Part shown: in pieces, positions 1 to 9,463 of the stretch
Position numbering within the stretch: position 1 is the stretch's first letter
Layout of the letters: each line of letters begins with the position of its first letter
Source of the DNA: Flavobacterium faecale
GTDB taxonomy: Bacteria; Bacteroidota; Bacteroidia; Flavobacteriales; Flavobacteriaceae
Direction: 5' to 3'
Length of the DNA stretch: 64,000 bases
Assembly: GCF_003076455.1 (NCBI RefSeq)
Contig: NZ_CP020918.1
Span: 2,517,501 to 2,581,500 of the forward strand
Made by a program: the position numbers and the translations under genes
The notes under the pieces: model-generated
What the model was told of the DNA's origin: nothing
The model's database searches: none
What the model saw: the letters and a program-made list of their open reading frames with translations, nothing else

Positions 1-1355
1 CTTTAGCCGAAGAGTTGTTAAATGTGAGTTCTATTCGTGAAATTGAAGACAATCAAGAGGCCATTCACGAACTAACTTCTAAATTAGAATGGAGGCAAGA
101 TTTTAATGCTTTTGCTAAAATTGCAAATGACAATGAAACTGTATATAAAGAGTTGCTCTATTGGAGTAAATTTAATAGCCGACCATTACCAAAGTGGGCG
201 ATTTGGTTTTCCTATTTAAGTCCTATATTTTTTCTTATATGTTTGATTGGGAATATTGTAAGTTCAAATAGTATGTTTGGAAATGCCATGGCATATATAG
301 TGGTATTTAACTTGATGGTTTTGGGAGCATTTATGAAGCGAATTCAGATTGAAGTTGCAAATTCTGGTGCTATTGATAAAATTTGTAAGCAGTATAGTTT
401 TTTATTGCAAAAGATAGAAAATGAAGATTTTAAGTCTTTGAAGTTAAAGGACATGCAGCAAATATTAATTCTACATGGTCAAAACTCTAGTGTGCATTTA
501 GAAAGGTTGTCTGGACTGTTTAGTAACAATGATGCCATTTCAAATTTGTTTACAGCTGTTTTGTTTAATGGAACATTTTTATTTAATCTGCATATTTTGA
601 ATAGGTTAATAGCGTGGAAAAAAGAGCATGCACATGCACTCGAAGAATGGTTAGTTACTATAGGTAAATTTGAAGCATTAAGCAGTTTAGCCAATTTTGC
701 ATATAATAATCCTGATTTTGTTTATCCACAGCTAAATGATAAGTTCGAGATTCAGTTTAAAGAGTTAAGTCATCCGTTGCTTAATTCAAAGACTAGGGTA
801 GGTAACGATGTTAGTTTCAACCCTCAGTCGTTTATGATTTTGACTGGTTCAAACATGTCGGGTAAAAGTACATTTTTGCGCAGTTTGGGTATTAATATGG
901 TACTATCTGGAGTAGGTTCTGTTGTGTGTGCCTCGGAGGCAAAAGTTCATCCTCTGCCAGTGCTAGTTTCTATGCGATTATCGGATTCTTTAACAGACAG
1001 TGAGTCTTATTTTTATGCGGAAATAAAACGTTTGAAACAAATTATGGACGCTCTTGAGGAGCAGCCTGCATTTGTGCTTTTAGACGAAATTTTGAGAGGA
1101 ACCAATTCTGATGATAAACGTAACGGTACCATCGAGGTTGTGAAAAAAGTAATTGCTCAAAAAGCTGTTGGAGCAATTGCTACGCATGACATTGAAGTTT
1201 GCTTAACTACCAATGAGTTTCCGGATACTTTAATTAACAAATGCTTTGAGGTCGAAATTGTAAATGACGATCTACATTTTGATTATAAGTTACGTGATGG
1301 TGTTTGCCAAAACAAAAGTGCTTCCTTCTTAATGAAGAAAATGGGAGTGATTTAG
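1..1355 (+). CDS. MutS-family membrane-anchored ATPase, 5' truncated
   Basis: The C-terminal part of a MutS-like ATPase; the reading frame is open to the window edge, so the true start lies upstream. Two hydrophobic segments near the visible N-terminus (WAIWFSYLSPIFFLICLIG and the stretch after FGNAMAYIVV) suggest a membrane anchor. They are followed by a connector and a MutS ATPase domain with Walker A GSNMSGKST, Walker B FVLLDEILRGTNSDD and a late ATHD motif. Canonical MutS mismatch-recognition domains are not visible and the membrane segments argue against housekeeping mutS. This architecture is known as MutS-related proteins in Bacteroidota, with unknown role. The family call is firm; the function is open. 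Confidence 0.85.
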   Translation, partial: LAEELLNVSSIREIEDNQEAIHELTSKLEWRQDFNAFAKIANDNETVYKELLYWSKFNSRPLPKWAIWFSYLSPIFFLICLIGNIVSSNSMFGNAMAYIVVFNLMVLGAFMKRIQIEVANSGAIDKICKQYSFLLQKIENEDFKSLKLKDMQQILILHGQNSSVHLERLSGLFSNNDAISNLFTAVLFNGTFLFNLHILNRLIAWKKEHAHALEEWLVTIGKFEALSSLANFAYNNPDFVYPQLNDKFEIQFKELSHPLLNSKTRVGNDVSFNPQSFMILTGSNMSGKSTFLRSLGINMVLSGVGSVVCASEAKVHPLPVLVSMRLSDSLTDSESYFYAEIKRLKQIMDALEEQPAFVLLDEILRGTNSDDKRNGTIEVVKKVIAQKAVGAIATHDIEVCLTTNEFPDTLINKCFEVEIVNDDLHFDYKLRDGVCQNKSASFLMKKMGVI

Positions 1356-1762
1356 AAAGTCGCTTCACAGAGATTTGCTTAGGAATTATAGAGAAGCGTT
1401 AAATTCTTTTTATAATAAAGGACATTTTTTTGTCAAGAATAAAATGAAAAGCTGAAGTACTACTGTGTGTTTAGTTGTTAAATTTTATCAGAATTAGAAC
1501 TTAAAAAGTTTTTTTGCTCAACCAAAATCTCGAAAGTTATTACTACTAATAGTTTGTCCTGACATTCGAGGAAGCTATCAGATCAATACGAGCAAGAATA
1601 GTTTATCGCAAGTTATAATTGCAAATTAATTTCTTGTTGTGCGTCGGACCACGTTGAAAATGCTACAATGAGTTTAATACTAATCTGCTATTCATCTTAA
1701 ATTAGTAACAGATTAGCTTCTTGGTTTGAAGTTTCATTTTTATTGTACAATTTACTCTTTTG
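1356..1762. other. Intergenic gap, nothing recognised
   Basis: AT-rich stretch between a plus-strand and a minus-strand gene that converge here. No convincing coding frame, RNA gene or strong terminator was seen. Confidence 0.4.
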
Positions 1763-2680
1763 TTAGTGATTAAGTTCTAGTAATTTTTTTCTAATTATTG
1801 GATCCCAAATTGTATATCCCAATGTATTTAGGTGCATACCATCTTCGATAAAGATATCTGTTCGTAATTTTCCATCTTTTTTTAGCATTGGTGTTGCAAG
1901 GTCGATAAATGCTACATTTTTTTCTTTTTCGCTATAATTCAAAAGTTGTTTATTGGCAAGCATTTTATTCATGCGAATATCCTTTCCTATGAAATCATCA
2001 ATCATAACCGGTTTCATTGAAAGTAGAAGTACAGTGGCTTTTGGGAAATCCTTTTTAATTTTGGTTACTAATTCAGTAAATGCTTGTACTGCTACTTCTG
2101 GTGACTTTCCTTGTTCGATATCGATATCACAGTAAATAGCTACAATAGATGGAGTGTATTTTTTAACAAGGTTGTCATAATAATAAAGTATTTCAGGAAT
2201 ATTCATGCCCCCGATTCCTCTGTTGATTATAGGAAATTCAGGGAAAGATAGAGCGGTTTTCCAACCAGCAATACTAGAACTTCCAATGAATAAAATAGAC
2301 TTTTTTGGAAATGAATTTCGGTCATCAAAATCTTGAAAATTTTCAACGGCTTTGTCCATTCTTTTTTTTCGAATAGTATCTATTTGTTCTTTTTCCTGTT
2401 TAAATTTTTGTTGGGTTTCATGGTATAAGGTTATTGCTTTCAAATATTTTTCTGGATGTAAGTTGTAGTCCAGTTTTCTAGCATTCCAATAGACTCTAGA
2501 TTCCTTTGCAACATTGACTTTAGACTCCTTATTGTTTGGGTTATTTTCTAGTGATCTCTCTAATAGATCAATATATTTTTTATTTGTATTCGTATCAAAT
2601 TGCTCTTGCGCGTATATAGTGCATGAAACCAATGAAAAGATTGTCACAGCAATTCTAATTTTTTTATTTATATAAATCAT
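1763..2680 (-). CDS. Secreted SGNH/GDSL hydrolase-like protein
   Basis: Probable extracytoplasmic esterase or acetylhydrolase of the SGNH fold. An N-terminal signal peptide ends near TIYAQ. After about 115 residues of charged helical sequence comes the SGNH domain: block I ILFIGSSSI with the nucleophile Ser, block II NRGIGG, and block V DGMHLN with the catalytic Asp and His. In block III, where relatives read GxND, this protein reads YCDIDIEQG, so the oxyanion-hole Asn appears to be Ile. That may mean changed or reduced activity. About 305 residues. The neighbours are unrelated, so the substrate is unknown; carbohydrate esterase activity is plausible but unproven. Confidence 0.75.
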   Translation of the reverse strand: MIYINKKIRIAVTIFSLVSCTIYAQEQFDTNTNKKYIDLLERSLENNPNNKESKVNVAKESRVYWNARKLDYNLHPEKYLKAITLYHETQQKFKQEKEQIDTIRKKRMDKAVENFQDFDDRNSFPKKSILFIGSSSIAGWKTALSFPEFPIINRGIGGMNIPEILYYYDNLVKKYTPSIVAIYCDIDIEQGKSPEVAVQAFTELVTKIKKDFPKATVLLLSMKPVMIDDFIGKDIRMNKMLANKQLLNYSEKEKNVAFIDLATPMLKKDGKLRTDIFIEDGMHLNTLGYTIWDPIIRKKLLELNH

Positions 2681-2815
2681 CAGTTCTATTTTACATTTTG
2701 GTTATGGTCAAATTTATGTCCTTTATCAAAATTAAAGAACTTTTTCTATTTTACTGATTATATTCAAGGTATTTTCTGATAATTCCAAGGAAGACCAAAT
2801 TACTGCCTAAATCCC

Positions 2816-2913
2816 GCGTGAGGGATAGAAACGACATCCTTTTATGAAGCGATAGCGGAATAAAAGATATAGTGTATAGCCCGGCCCGTAGTTTTTACGG
2901 AGGGACACGCCCA
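2816..2913. repeat. Dispersed palindromic repeat, copy A
   Basis: Begins GCGTGAGGGATAG and ends GGGACACGCCCA, with an inner AT-rich stem built around ATCCTTTT and AAAAGAT. The same framework recurs in this window at 4652, 10325, 16091, 18357, 25374, 28021 and 44069 in both orientations. It lies in the gap between the SGNH hydrolase and the sulfatase, which otherwise holds only the putative sulfatase promoter. Confidence 0.75.
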
Positions 2914-3004
2914 AATAGATATAAATTATATTCTAAGAGTGATTATTTCAGTTAAAATAAATTAACTTAAGGGTAATATTAAGATGTAAAACTGTAGTTT
3001 TTGG

Positions 3005-3036
3005 TTGTTACTTTGTAATAGGACTGTTTAATTTTG
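3005..3036 (+). promoter_or_regulatory. Possible Bacteroidota promoter of the sulfatase
   Basis: A TTG at 3005-3007 is separated by 21 bases from TAATTTTG at 3029-3036. This fits the flavobacterial consensus TTG-N17-23-TAnnTTTG and leaves a leader of about 43 bases before the ATG at 3086. Such short motifs are common in AT-rich DNA, so the call is tentative. Confidence 0.35.
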
Positions 3037-3085
3037 ATTAAATTGAACTAGGCTAGGAATATCGTTTAATACAAAAGAATAAAAA

Positions 3086-4570
3086 ATGAAAATTAAAATT
3101 GCTCTAGGAGGATTTGCGCTTCTACTTGTAACTGCTTGCGGTGCTCAAGTGAAACCTACTTCAAAACCCAATATTTTGGTTATATTATGCGATGATTTAG
3201 GTTATGCCGATGTCGGTTTTAATGGGTCGCCAGACATCATTACGCCAGAGTTGGACAAATTGGCCAAGGAAGGTACTATTATGACATCAGCTTATGTTGC
3301 ACACACCTTTTGTGGGCCTAGTAGAGCTGCTTTACTCACTGGGCGATACCCAGCAGAAATTGGTACACCTTATAACTTGCGTGACGATGGGAGAGCCACT
3401 ACTAGTGGAGTACCAGTAGAGGAAACCTATATGAGTAATATGATGCACGATGCAGGTTACTATACCTCCTGCATAGGAAAATGGCATTTGGGTGATAATA
3501 CCCAATTTCAACCAAACAAGCGCGGATTTGATGATTTTTATGGTTTCTTGGGAGGTGGACATAAATACTTTCCCAACCTTTTTCAGCCTTATTATGAAAA
3601 ACAAAAGAAAGCAGGAGCGTATCCTATTAATGTGTATTTCACTCCTTTGTTGCACAACACAGAAGAGGTTGTTGAAACAGAATATATTACAGATGCTTTT
3701 TCTAGAGAAGCAATTCGTGTAATCAAAGAGTCTGATAAAAAGAAAAAGCCTTTCTTTATGTACCTTGCTTACAATGCGCCTCATGTACCCCTGGAAGCTA
3801 AGCCAGAAGACATGAAAGTCTTTGCCAATATCAAAGACAAAGACCGTCAAACCTATGCGGCTATGGTTTATGCAGTGGATAGAGGAGTGGGCGAAATTGT
3901 AAAAAGTTTAAAAGAAACCAATCAATACGAGAATACATTAATTGTATTTTTGAGTGATAACGGTGGTAATTTTGACCATGGAGCAAACAATTACCCTTTA
4001 AAAGGAACCAAAGGAGATACCTTTGAAGGCGGTTTCCGTGTGCCAATGTTCTGGCATTGGCCAAACAAAGTAGCAGCTGGTGCTCGTTTTGACCACCCTG
4101 TTTCGGCACTGGATTTATACCCAACTTTTGCGCATCTTGCCAAAACCAATTTGCCTAAAGGGAAAAAAGTGAGTGGAAAAAATATATGGAATGATTTGGC
4201 TGCCAATACTAGTCCGCACAAAGACGAAATGATTTTTGCATATCGTTACCGTGAAGGTTATACTGATGTAGCGGCTAGAAAAGAAGATTGGAAATTGGTA
4301 CGTATGGCCAACGAGCCATGGCAATTATTTAATATCACCAAAGACATAGGCGAAAAGCATGATATGGCAGGTCAATTCCCAGATCGTGTACAAGAAATGA
4401 TTACCGAAACTCAAAAATGGACTAAGACACATGTTAAACCGCTATGGTTTTATTCTCAAAAAGATGCAGAGTATTGGAAATCGGGTCAATTACCTAATTT
4501 TGATGATACATTTGAAGTCGAAAAACTTAGAATGTCTCCTATAGAATGGGAGGAGAAAAACGCAAAATAA
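3086..4570 (+). CDS. Lipoprotein sulfatase (arylsulfatase family)
   Basis: A type I sulfatase that would hydrolyse sulfate esters, probably on a carbohydrate, outside the inner membrane. The signal peptide ends in a lipobox LVTAC with Cys18 as the lipidation site. The domain starts with PNILVILCDDLGYADVG, whose Asp pair binds calcium. The signature FCGPSRAALLTGRYP follows, with Cys76 as the residue converted to formylglycine. Later GKWHLG and LSDNGG complete the active-site pattern. About 494 residues, normal for the family. Activity needs a formylglycine-generating maturase, and none is in this window. No susC/susD pair lies next to it, so the substrate cannot be read from context. Confidence 0.92.
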   Translation: MKIKIALGGFALLLVTACGAQVKPTSKPNILVILCDDLGYADVGFNGSPDIITPELDKLAKEGTIMTSAYVAHTFCGPSRAALLTGRYPAEIGTPYNLRDDGRATTSGVPVEETYMSNMMHDAGYYTSCIGKWHLGDNTQFQPNKRGFDDFYGFLGGGHKYFPNLFQPYYEKQKKAGAYPINVYFTPLLHNTEEVVETEYITDAFSREAIRVIKESDKKKKPFFMYLAYNAPHVPLEAKPEDMKVFANIKDKDRQTYAAMVYAVDRGVGEIVKSLKETNQYENTLIVFLSDNGGNFDHGANNYPLKGTKGDTFEGGFRVPMFWHWPNKVAAGARFDHPVSALDLYPTFAHLAKTNLPKGKKVSGKNIWNDLAANTSPHKDEMIFAYRYREGYTDVAARKEDWKLVRMANEPWQLFNITKDIGEKHDMAGQFPDRVQEMITETQKWTKTHVKPLWFYSQKDAEYWKSGQLPNFDDTFEVEKLRMSPIEWEEKNAK

Positions 4571-4591
4571 ATACTATTTGCAATTAATAAT

Positions 4592-4634
4592 AAAAGGTAT
4601 TCAAGACATTAAGCTGTTTTGAGTACCTTTTTTT
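4592..4634 (+). terminator. Rho-independent terminator after the sulfatase gene
   Basis: Arms AAAAGGTATTCAA and TTGAGTACCTTTT pair with one mismatch and are followed by a T-run, 20 bases after the stop codon. Confidence 0.7.
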
Positions 4635-4651
4635 ATACCAAAATACGAATG

Positions 4652-4773
4652 TGGGCATACCGTAACCTCTCACTATCGTTCTGGTTTGCGTCGGGTTGTT
4701 GGCTATATTTTTTTTTGATTAAAAAAAACTAAAAAAAGGATGCTGCCTGAAAGTTCGGGACTATCCTTCATGC
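4652..4773. repeat. Dispersed palindromic repeat, copy E (eroded)
   Basis: Starts GTGGGCATACC and ends CTATCCTTCATGC, diverged forms of the ends seen in copy B (TGGGCGTGTCCC and CTATCCCTCACGC). It fills part of the 530-base gap between the sulfatase and the BLUF gene. The remainder, 4774-5100, is AT-rich and shows nothing recognisable. Confidence 0.55.
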
Positions 4774-5100
4774 AAATCAAACAGTACTATTAATGATAAT
4801 GAATTACGTATTGGATTAGAGAATAACTATATATTAACATCAAAGGTGCTTTTATTCCATTATAATTCTTGATTTTGTTACTAATTTGGATAAAAAAACA
4901 GCAACTTATACAAAGGCAGTAGAATATTTAACCATAAGAATTTTGGAAATAAAAATCGTGAATCGGACTCTTAATTTTGATGTAGTAATTATCAAAAATT
5001 GATTGTATGAGCTTCTTATTGAATTGAAATTATTAGAGTTTACTAATGACCTACAGTAGCTAATTTTAGTAAATAAACCTCTTAGTATTTGAGTAGAAAA

Positions 5101-5535
5101 TTATACTCTTTCTAAAGGAGTCGCCATACCATCATCAAGTATTTTGCGTACCGAAGCCCAAAAGCTCAATAATGTTCCTGTAGATCTGTCTGCAAGAGTT
5201 GCGAGATACATAAAATTTGCAACAAACTGTTTCATGTTATTTTCCTCAGGTTGATAGAACGCCATATTCCATTCTTCAAAATGTCTACTATCAACACTGT
5301 TTTCCCAAAGTAAAGTGACTGAATGATGTTTTTTATCTTTTTTAATTTTTTCATATAGGTCTAGTACGGCTTGTTTATCACCTTCCAGTATTTGAACGAA
5401 ATAATTGTTGTGATAAATGAGACAACCAGTAATGTTTTTTACTGCATTGCGTTTAATTGCAGTGTTCAAAATCTCGTTTAGATCCTTTAAATCTGCACCG
5501 GAACTTGCAATGGAACAGTAATTTAATTGATACAT
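5101..5535 (-). CDS. BLUF-domain blue-light photoreceptor
   Basis: A short, stand-alone BLUF protein of 144 residues that would bind FAD and sense blue light. All positions needed for the photocycle are present with the spacing of AppA: Tyr6 (flavin-interacting Tyr), Asn30, Gln48 inside FVQILEG, Trp89 and Met91 in EEWNMAF. The NITGCLIYHNNYF segment and the DKKHH turn are typical. After the roughly 95-residue BLUF core there is a C-terminal helix pair but no output domain, so it must signal through a partner protein. The gene downstream on the same strand order is a YwqK-like lipoprotein, with no evident functional link. Confidence 0.92.
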   Translation of the reverse strand: MYQLNYCSIASSGADLKDLNEILNTAIKRNAVKNITGCLIYHNNYFVQILEGDKQAVLDLYEKIKKDKKHHSVTLLWENSVDSRHFEEWNMAFYQPEENNMKQFVANFMYLATLADRSTGTLLSFWASVRKILDDGMATPLERV

Positions 5536-5587
5536 ATCGATTTTTTTAAAGATGATTTAACTAGGTAGATGTTTGCAAATATAGCGC

Positions 5588-6142
5588 TTATTTTACGTAT
5601 TCTCCATTTTCATATTGCACTGTTTCTAGTAATTTACCGCTACTGTCATACATTTTCATTGTTCCGTTACCATTCTCGAAAGTTCCTTTGTCCATTTTAT
5701 TCCCTTTACCATCATAGTAACTAGTTATTTCAGTTAGTTTTCCGCTATTCCATTTTCTTTCAGTTTGAAGTTGACCATTATCATAAAACCATTTCCAAAT
5801 TCCAATTCTCTTTCCATTATCTAAAGTTCCTATTCCTTGTTGGTTGCCGTTGGAATGAAAAAACAGCCATTCTCCATCTTGCTTTCCATTATTGAATTTT
5901 CCAATTTGATGTATTTTTCCGTTTTCATATAATATTTTCCATTCGCCACTTTCTTTCCCTTTGGAATATGATCCAATTTGATATAAAGAACCGTTTTCGA
6001 AGAAAATCTTCCATTTGCCAATTTTCTCATTGTTTGTTACTTTTCCTTTGGCTTTAATATTTCCATTTTCATAAAGTTCCTTTTGAGAGTTACATGAGAA
6101 CAAAGACAAAAAGACTGTTATGATAAATACTATTCTGTACAT
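5588..6142 (-). CDS. YwqK-like MORN-repeat lipoprotein
   Basis: The signal peptide ends in a lipobox LFSC with Cys17 as the lipidation site. The remainder consists of about seven imperfect repeats of roughly 23 residues with the pattern ENGxxxxxGxxxxGKxxGxWxxF, typical of MORN_2 (YwqK family). In some Bacillus loci YwqK is labelled an antitoxin, but in Bacteroidota these lipoproteins are common stand-alone surface or periplasmic proteins without known partners. No toxin gene is adjacent. It lies 52 bases upstream of the BLUF gene on the same strand, so the two could be cotranscribed. The function is unknown. Confidence 0.8.
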   Translation of the reverse strand: MYRIVFIITVFLSLFSCNSQKELYENGNIKAKGKVTNNEKIGKWKIFFENGSLYQIGSYSKGKESGEWKILYENGKIHQIGKFNNGKQDGEWLFFHSNGNQQGIGTLDNGKRIGIWKWFYDNGQLQTERKWNSGKLTEITSYYDGKGNKMDKGTFENGNGTMKMYDSSGKLLETVQYENGEYVK

Positions 6143-6484
6143 GATTTGTGGGGTTAATTTCGACCTATATTATCCTGTTCCAAAAATAAAGAAAATAAAA
6201 GAACATGCTTAAAGAAAAGTAGAACATATGAATAGTCTGCGTACTTGGGTAATTATTTAAAATAGAAATTCGATGTAGTCAAGAATTAGCATTAAAGGGA
6301 TACGAGCGAGATGGCAACTGTGCTTTTAGACGAGCAGGAGGCACAGCTTCGCTTTTTTAATTATTATATCGCTTCAATGTAGTTTGTTACTGATGGTTTT
6401 CTTTGATTTTATTGTTCTATATTTTCTACTGAGTTCTTATGAATCCTGCATAGAAGTACAGTCGGTAGCTTGATTTTTTTTATC
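6143..6484. other. Intergenic gap with a degenerate repeat piece
   Basis: Around 6297-6365 there is a GC-richer island (GGGATACGAGCGAGATGG and ACGAGCAGGAGGCACAGC) unlike the surrounding AT-rich DNA. It resembles the eroded centre of the dispersed repeats found elsewhere in the window. No gene was recognised. Confidence 0.35.
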
Positions 6485-8503
6485 TTATTTAGGAAAGCTG
6501 ATGATAAATTCACTGCCTTTTCCTAATTCACTTTTTACGGTAATATCTCCACCATTCTTATTGATAAATTCTTTAGAGAGAATGAGACCTAGACCTGTAC
6601 CTTCTTCATTATTCGTTCCTTTAGTTGATATGTTTTCCTCAATTTTGAACAATTTCCCAATAATTTCTGCGGTCATTCCTATACCTGTATCTTTAATATG
6701 TAGCATAATATTATTTTGACCAGTATCGTAATTAAGGTTGATTTTCCCACCATTTGGAGTGAATTTAATTGCATTGTTTACCAAATTTCCAATAGCTATC
6801 ATAGCAGAATTTCGATCAATTAAAAGATTTACCTCAGATGGAATAGTAGTTATAATTTCTATGTTTTTTGCAGAGGCATTATATTCATAAGGAGCAATAC
6901 TAGTTTCGACCAGCTCTTCTAAGTTGAGCAGCTTTTTATTAATTTTAATTCTTCCCGTTTGCGATTGTGCCCAAGTAAGTAAGTTTGATAACAAATTAAA
7001 AGCAGATTGGGATGATTTATTTAATGCAACTATAATTTCTTTCTTTTGATCATCATCAAAACTATCATAGTCTTCGATTAATAAATCTGTAAAACCTAGA
7101 ATATTGGTAAATGGACTCTTGAGATCATGAGAAATAATACTAAAAAATTTATCTTTTGTCGAATTGATTTCTTTTAGTTCATCACGTTGATTTGAAATTA
7201 CTTCGTTTTTAATAATTAACAATTGATTCGCCTTTTTCTTAATAGTGAACCTATTGAAAAGTATAATAATCATTAGTATAACCAATAATGAAATGCCAAT
7301 AAATGAGTTTCTTAAGTTGGTTTGTTTTGCAATAGCTAAATTTTGAATTTCACTGTTTTTGCGTAATAATTCGTTTTCTTTTTCTTTTTTCTCACTACCG
7401 TATTTGGTTTGCATTTCAGAGATTTGCTTTGAGCTATTTGCACTATTGATACTATCTTTGAGTGAAATATAATTTTCTAAATAAAATATTGACTTATCTA
7501 ATTTACCAGTCGATTTATGAAGATCAGCATAGTTTTTATAAAGTTCTAATTTTTCTGCCTTAGCGCCAGCACCTAGTTCAATTGCCAATTGAAATGCTTT
7601 GTTGTAATAGGATAGCGCACTATCATAATGTTGTTGTGCTTTATGAACAAGCCCCATAATTTGATTAGCTAGTAAGATCCCTAATTGATCATGAATAGTG
7701 TTACTTAAAGTTAAAGATTCTTCTAAATACTCAATTGCACTAGCGTAATTTTTAAGGCGGTACTCTGTATCTCCAATGTTGTACAAACAAATAGCGGTTC
7801 CATAGCTGCTTTTAGTTTCTCTAAATAGTTTTAGAGCTTCTTCATAGCTGCCTTTTGCTTTTTTGTACTCTTTTTGAAGTTTATAAATCTCTCCCATACT
7901 ATTAAGTTGAGAGGCCAAATTATTTGGTTTGGATTGTTTCCCAGAGACAGCTATAACTTCCTGCAGATACTCTAAGGCTTTTGGATAATTTTTTTGTGCC
8001 AAATAAATACTGCTGATATTATTGGTTGCTATGATGTAAGTATCAGTAAATCCATGTTCTTTAGAAATTTTTAAAGACCTATAATTATATTTTAAAGCAT
8101 TTTCGTAATCATTAATGTCGAGATAGACAGCTCCTAAATTACTACATAGTGCACTTATAGCATCTAAGTCATTGATTTCTTCAAACAGTTTCAATGATTT
8201 TTGATAGTTATCAAGAGCAAGGTTAAATTCACTTTTGGCCCAGTAATTTACTCCTCTACTCTGTAGTGATTTTGCAATATCTGCTTTGCTGTTCTCTTCT
8301 ACAGCTAGTGCATAAGCTATATTTGCATATTGAAGGCCTTTGACGGGAGCGACATTCCAATACGCAAAAGATAATTCGTTTAATAATTTTACTTTTTCAA
8401 GTGCTACTGTATTAGGTAGTAGTCTTTCTAAACTATCAATTTTTGTTTGAGAAAACAAAAGTTTAGAGAGTAATAAAAGAATAATTACTAACGAATTTTT
8501 CAT
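6485..8503 (-). CDS. TPR-sensor histidine kinase
   Basis: A membrane-bound two-component sensor of about 672 residues. I place the start at the Met before KNSLVIILLLLSKLLFSQ, which gives a clean signal peptide; an ATG 45 bases upstream is possible but adds a non-signal tail. Residues 20-370 form a run of tetratricopeptide repeats in the periplasm (units such as A-x-NIGDTEYRLKNYASAIEYLE). A coiled-coil stretch, a transmembrane helix (FIGISLLVILMIIILFN) and a HisKA domain with phospho-acceptor His459 in FSIISHDLKSPF follow. The HATPase domain has the N box VNNAIKFTPNGG and the G box GTGLGL. No response regulator is adjacent, so it is an orphan kinase. Confidence 0.9.
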   Translation of the reverse strand: MKNSLVIILLLLSKLLFSQTKIDSLERLLPNTVALEKVKLLNELSFAYWNVAPVKGLQYANIAYALAVEENSKADIAKSLQSRGVNYWAKSEFNLALDNYQKSLKLFEEINDLDAISALCSNLGAVYLDINDYENALKYNYRSLKISKEHGFTDTYIIATNNISSIYLAQKNYPKALEYLQEVIAVSGKQSKPNNLASQLNSMGEIYKLQKEYKKAKGSYEEALKLFRETKSSYGTAICLYNIGDTEYRLKNYASAIEYLEESLTLSNTIHDQLGILLANQIMGLVHKAQQHYDSALSYYNKAFQLAIELGAGAKAEKLELYKNYADLHKSTGKLDKSIFYLENYISLKDSINSANSSKQISEMQTKYGSEKKEKENELLRKNSEIQNLAIAKQTNLRNSFIGISLLVILMIIILFNRFTIKKKANQLLIIKNEVISNQRDELKEINSTKDKFFSIISHDLKSPFTNILGFTDLLIEDYDSFDDDQKKEIIVALNKSSQSAFNLLSNLLTWAQSQTGRIKINKKLLNLEELVETSIAPYEYNASAKNIEIITTIPSEVNLLIDRNSAMIAIGNLVNNAIKFTPNGGKINLNYDTGQNNIMLHIKDTGIGMTAEIIGKLFKIEENISTKGTNNEEGTGLGLILSKEFINKNGGDITVKSELGKGSEFIISFPK

Positions 8504-8730
8504 AGATACTATATTTGAAGATGTTGTAAACCAATTTACACAAATCATCTAAATAGGAGGTTCAAAATTTTTAAAAAACGATACACTATAACTATTCATA
8601 GTCTATATTTTACCGCCTGCAATTGTTGTATCGCTAGTTTGATAAACTATATTTGTTACTATATAAAGATAGGACAAAAAATGTTAATTAAGCTAAAAAT
8701 TTAATAATGTATTCGTCTAAATAGTAGTTA

Positions 8731-9424
8731 TTTATCGAATGCTATGTAATATTTTAAACCATAAAAGATATAGATGTTTTTCTTTGTTGCTAGAGTTCTA
8801 ACAGCGCTACAATTGGATTAAATAGAAGTTCATATAAGTTTTGGAACGCTCATAGCCAAACCATGCGCAAAGCAAATCCATAAAATTTGTCATTCTGAAA
8901 GAATCTCTAGACAAAGACCGGACGTAAACTAAGTCACTGAAACGAAGAGCCTGTCCCGTTTTCGGGAAAGGAATCACGTATAGTATATCATTTTGTTTTT
9001 ATCGAATGCTTTGCAATTTTTTAAACCATATAAGTCATATAAGTTTTTCTTTGTCGTTAAAGTTATAGCAGTTCTATAATTGGATTAAATAGAAGTTCAT
9101 ATAAGTTTTGGTACGCTCAAGAGCGCCAAACCATGCGCAATGCATATTCAGAAAGTTTGTCATTCTCGAAGAATGTTTTTTCAAAGTATATCCGAAACAA
9201 AAGTCATTATGAGGAACGAAGTAATCACGTATAGTATATCATTATGTTCTTTATCGAATGGGTTGCAATTTTTTAAACCATTTAAGAAATATAAGAGCAT
9301 ATAAGTTTTGCTGTGTTAGCTATCTCCACCTAATTTGTCATTCTGAAAGAATCTCTAGACAAACAACGAACGCAAACTAAGGTCATTGCGACGAAGGAAG
9401 CAATCACGTACAGTATATCATTTT
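8731..9424. repeat. Three degenerate tandem repeats of about 175-265 bp
   Basis: Units begin TTTATCGAATG at 8731, 8998 and 9250 and end AATCACGTAnAGTATATCATT near 8992, 9241 and 9424. Shared inner blocks include TTTTAAACCAT, GGATTAAATAGAAGTTCATA, AACCATGCGCAA and TTTGTCATTCT. The third unit has lost part of its middle. The GTCATTGCGACGAAGGAAGC block resembles a repeat widespread in Bacteroidota genomes. The units fill most of the 1050-base gap between the histidine kinase and the GNAT gene. No coding frame was seen in them. Confidence 0.85.
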
Positions 9425-9463
9425 AATGGTTACTGAATTTACTTAAGGTTATAATTACTTTGA

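Noticed and set aside
3332..3850. Long antisense frame inside the sulfatase gene
   Set aside because: It is antisense to a strongly conserved gene and has no recognisable domain.
5588..6142. Toxin-antitoxin pair based on the YwqK name
   Set aside because: No adjacent toxin gene; the lipobox and MORN repeats fit a surface lipoprotein better.
8731..9424. CRISPR array
   Set aside because: Units are far too long and degenerate, there are no regular spacers and no cas genes.
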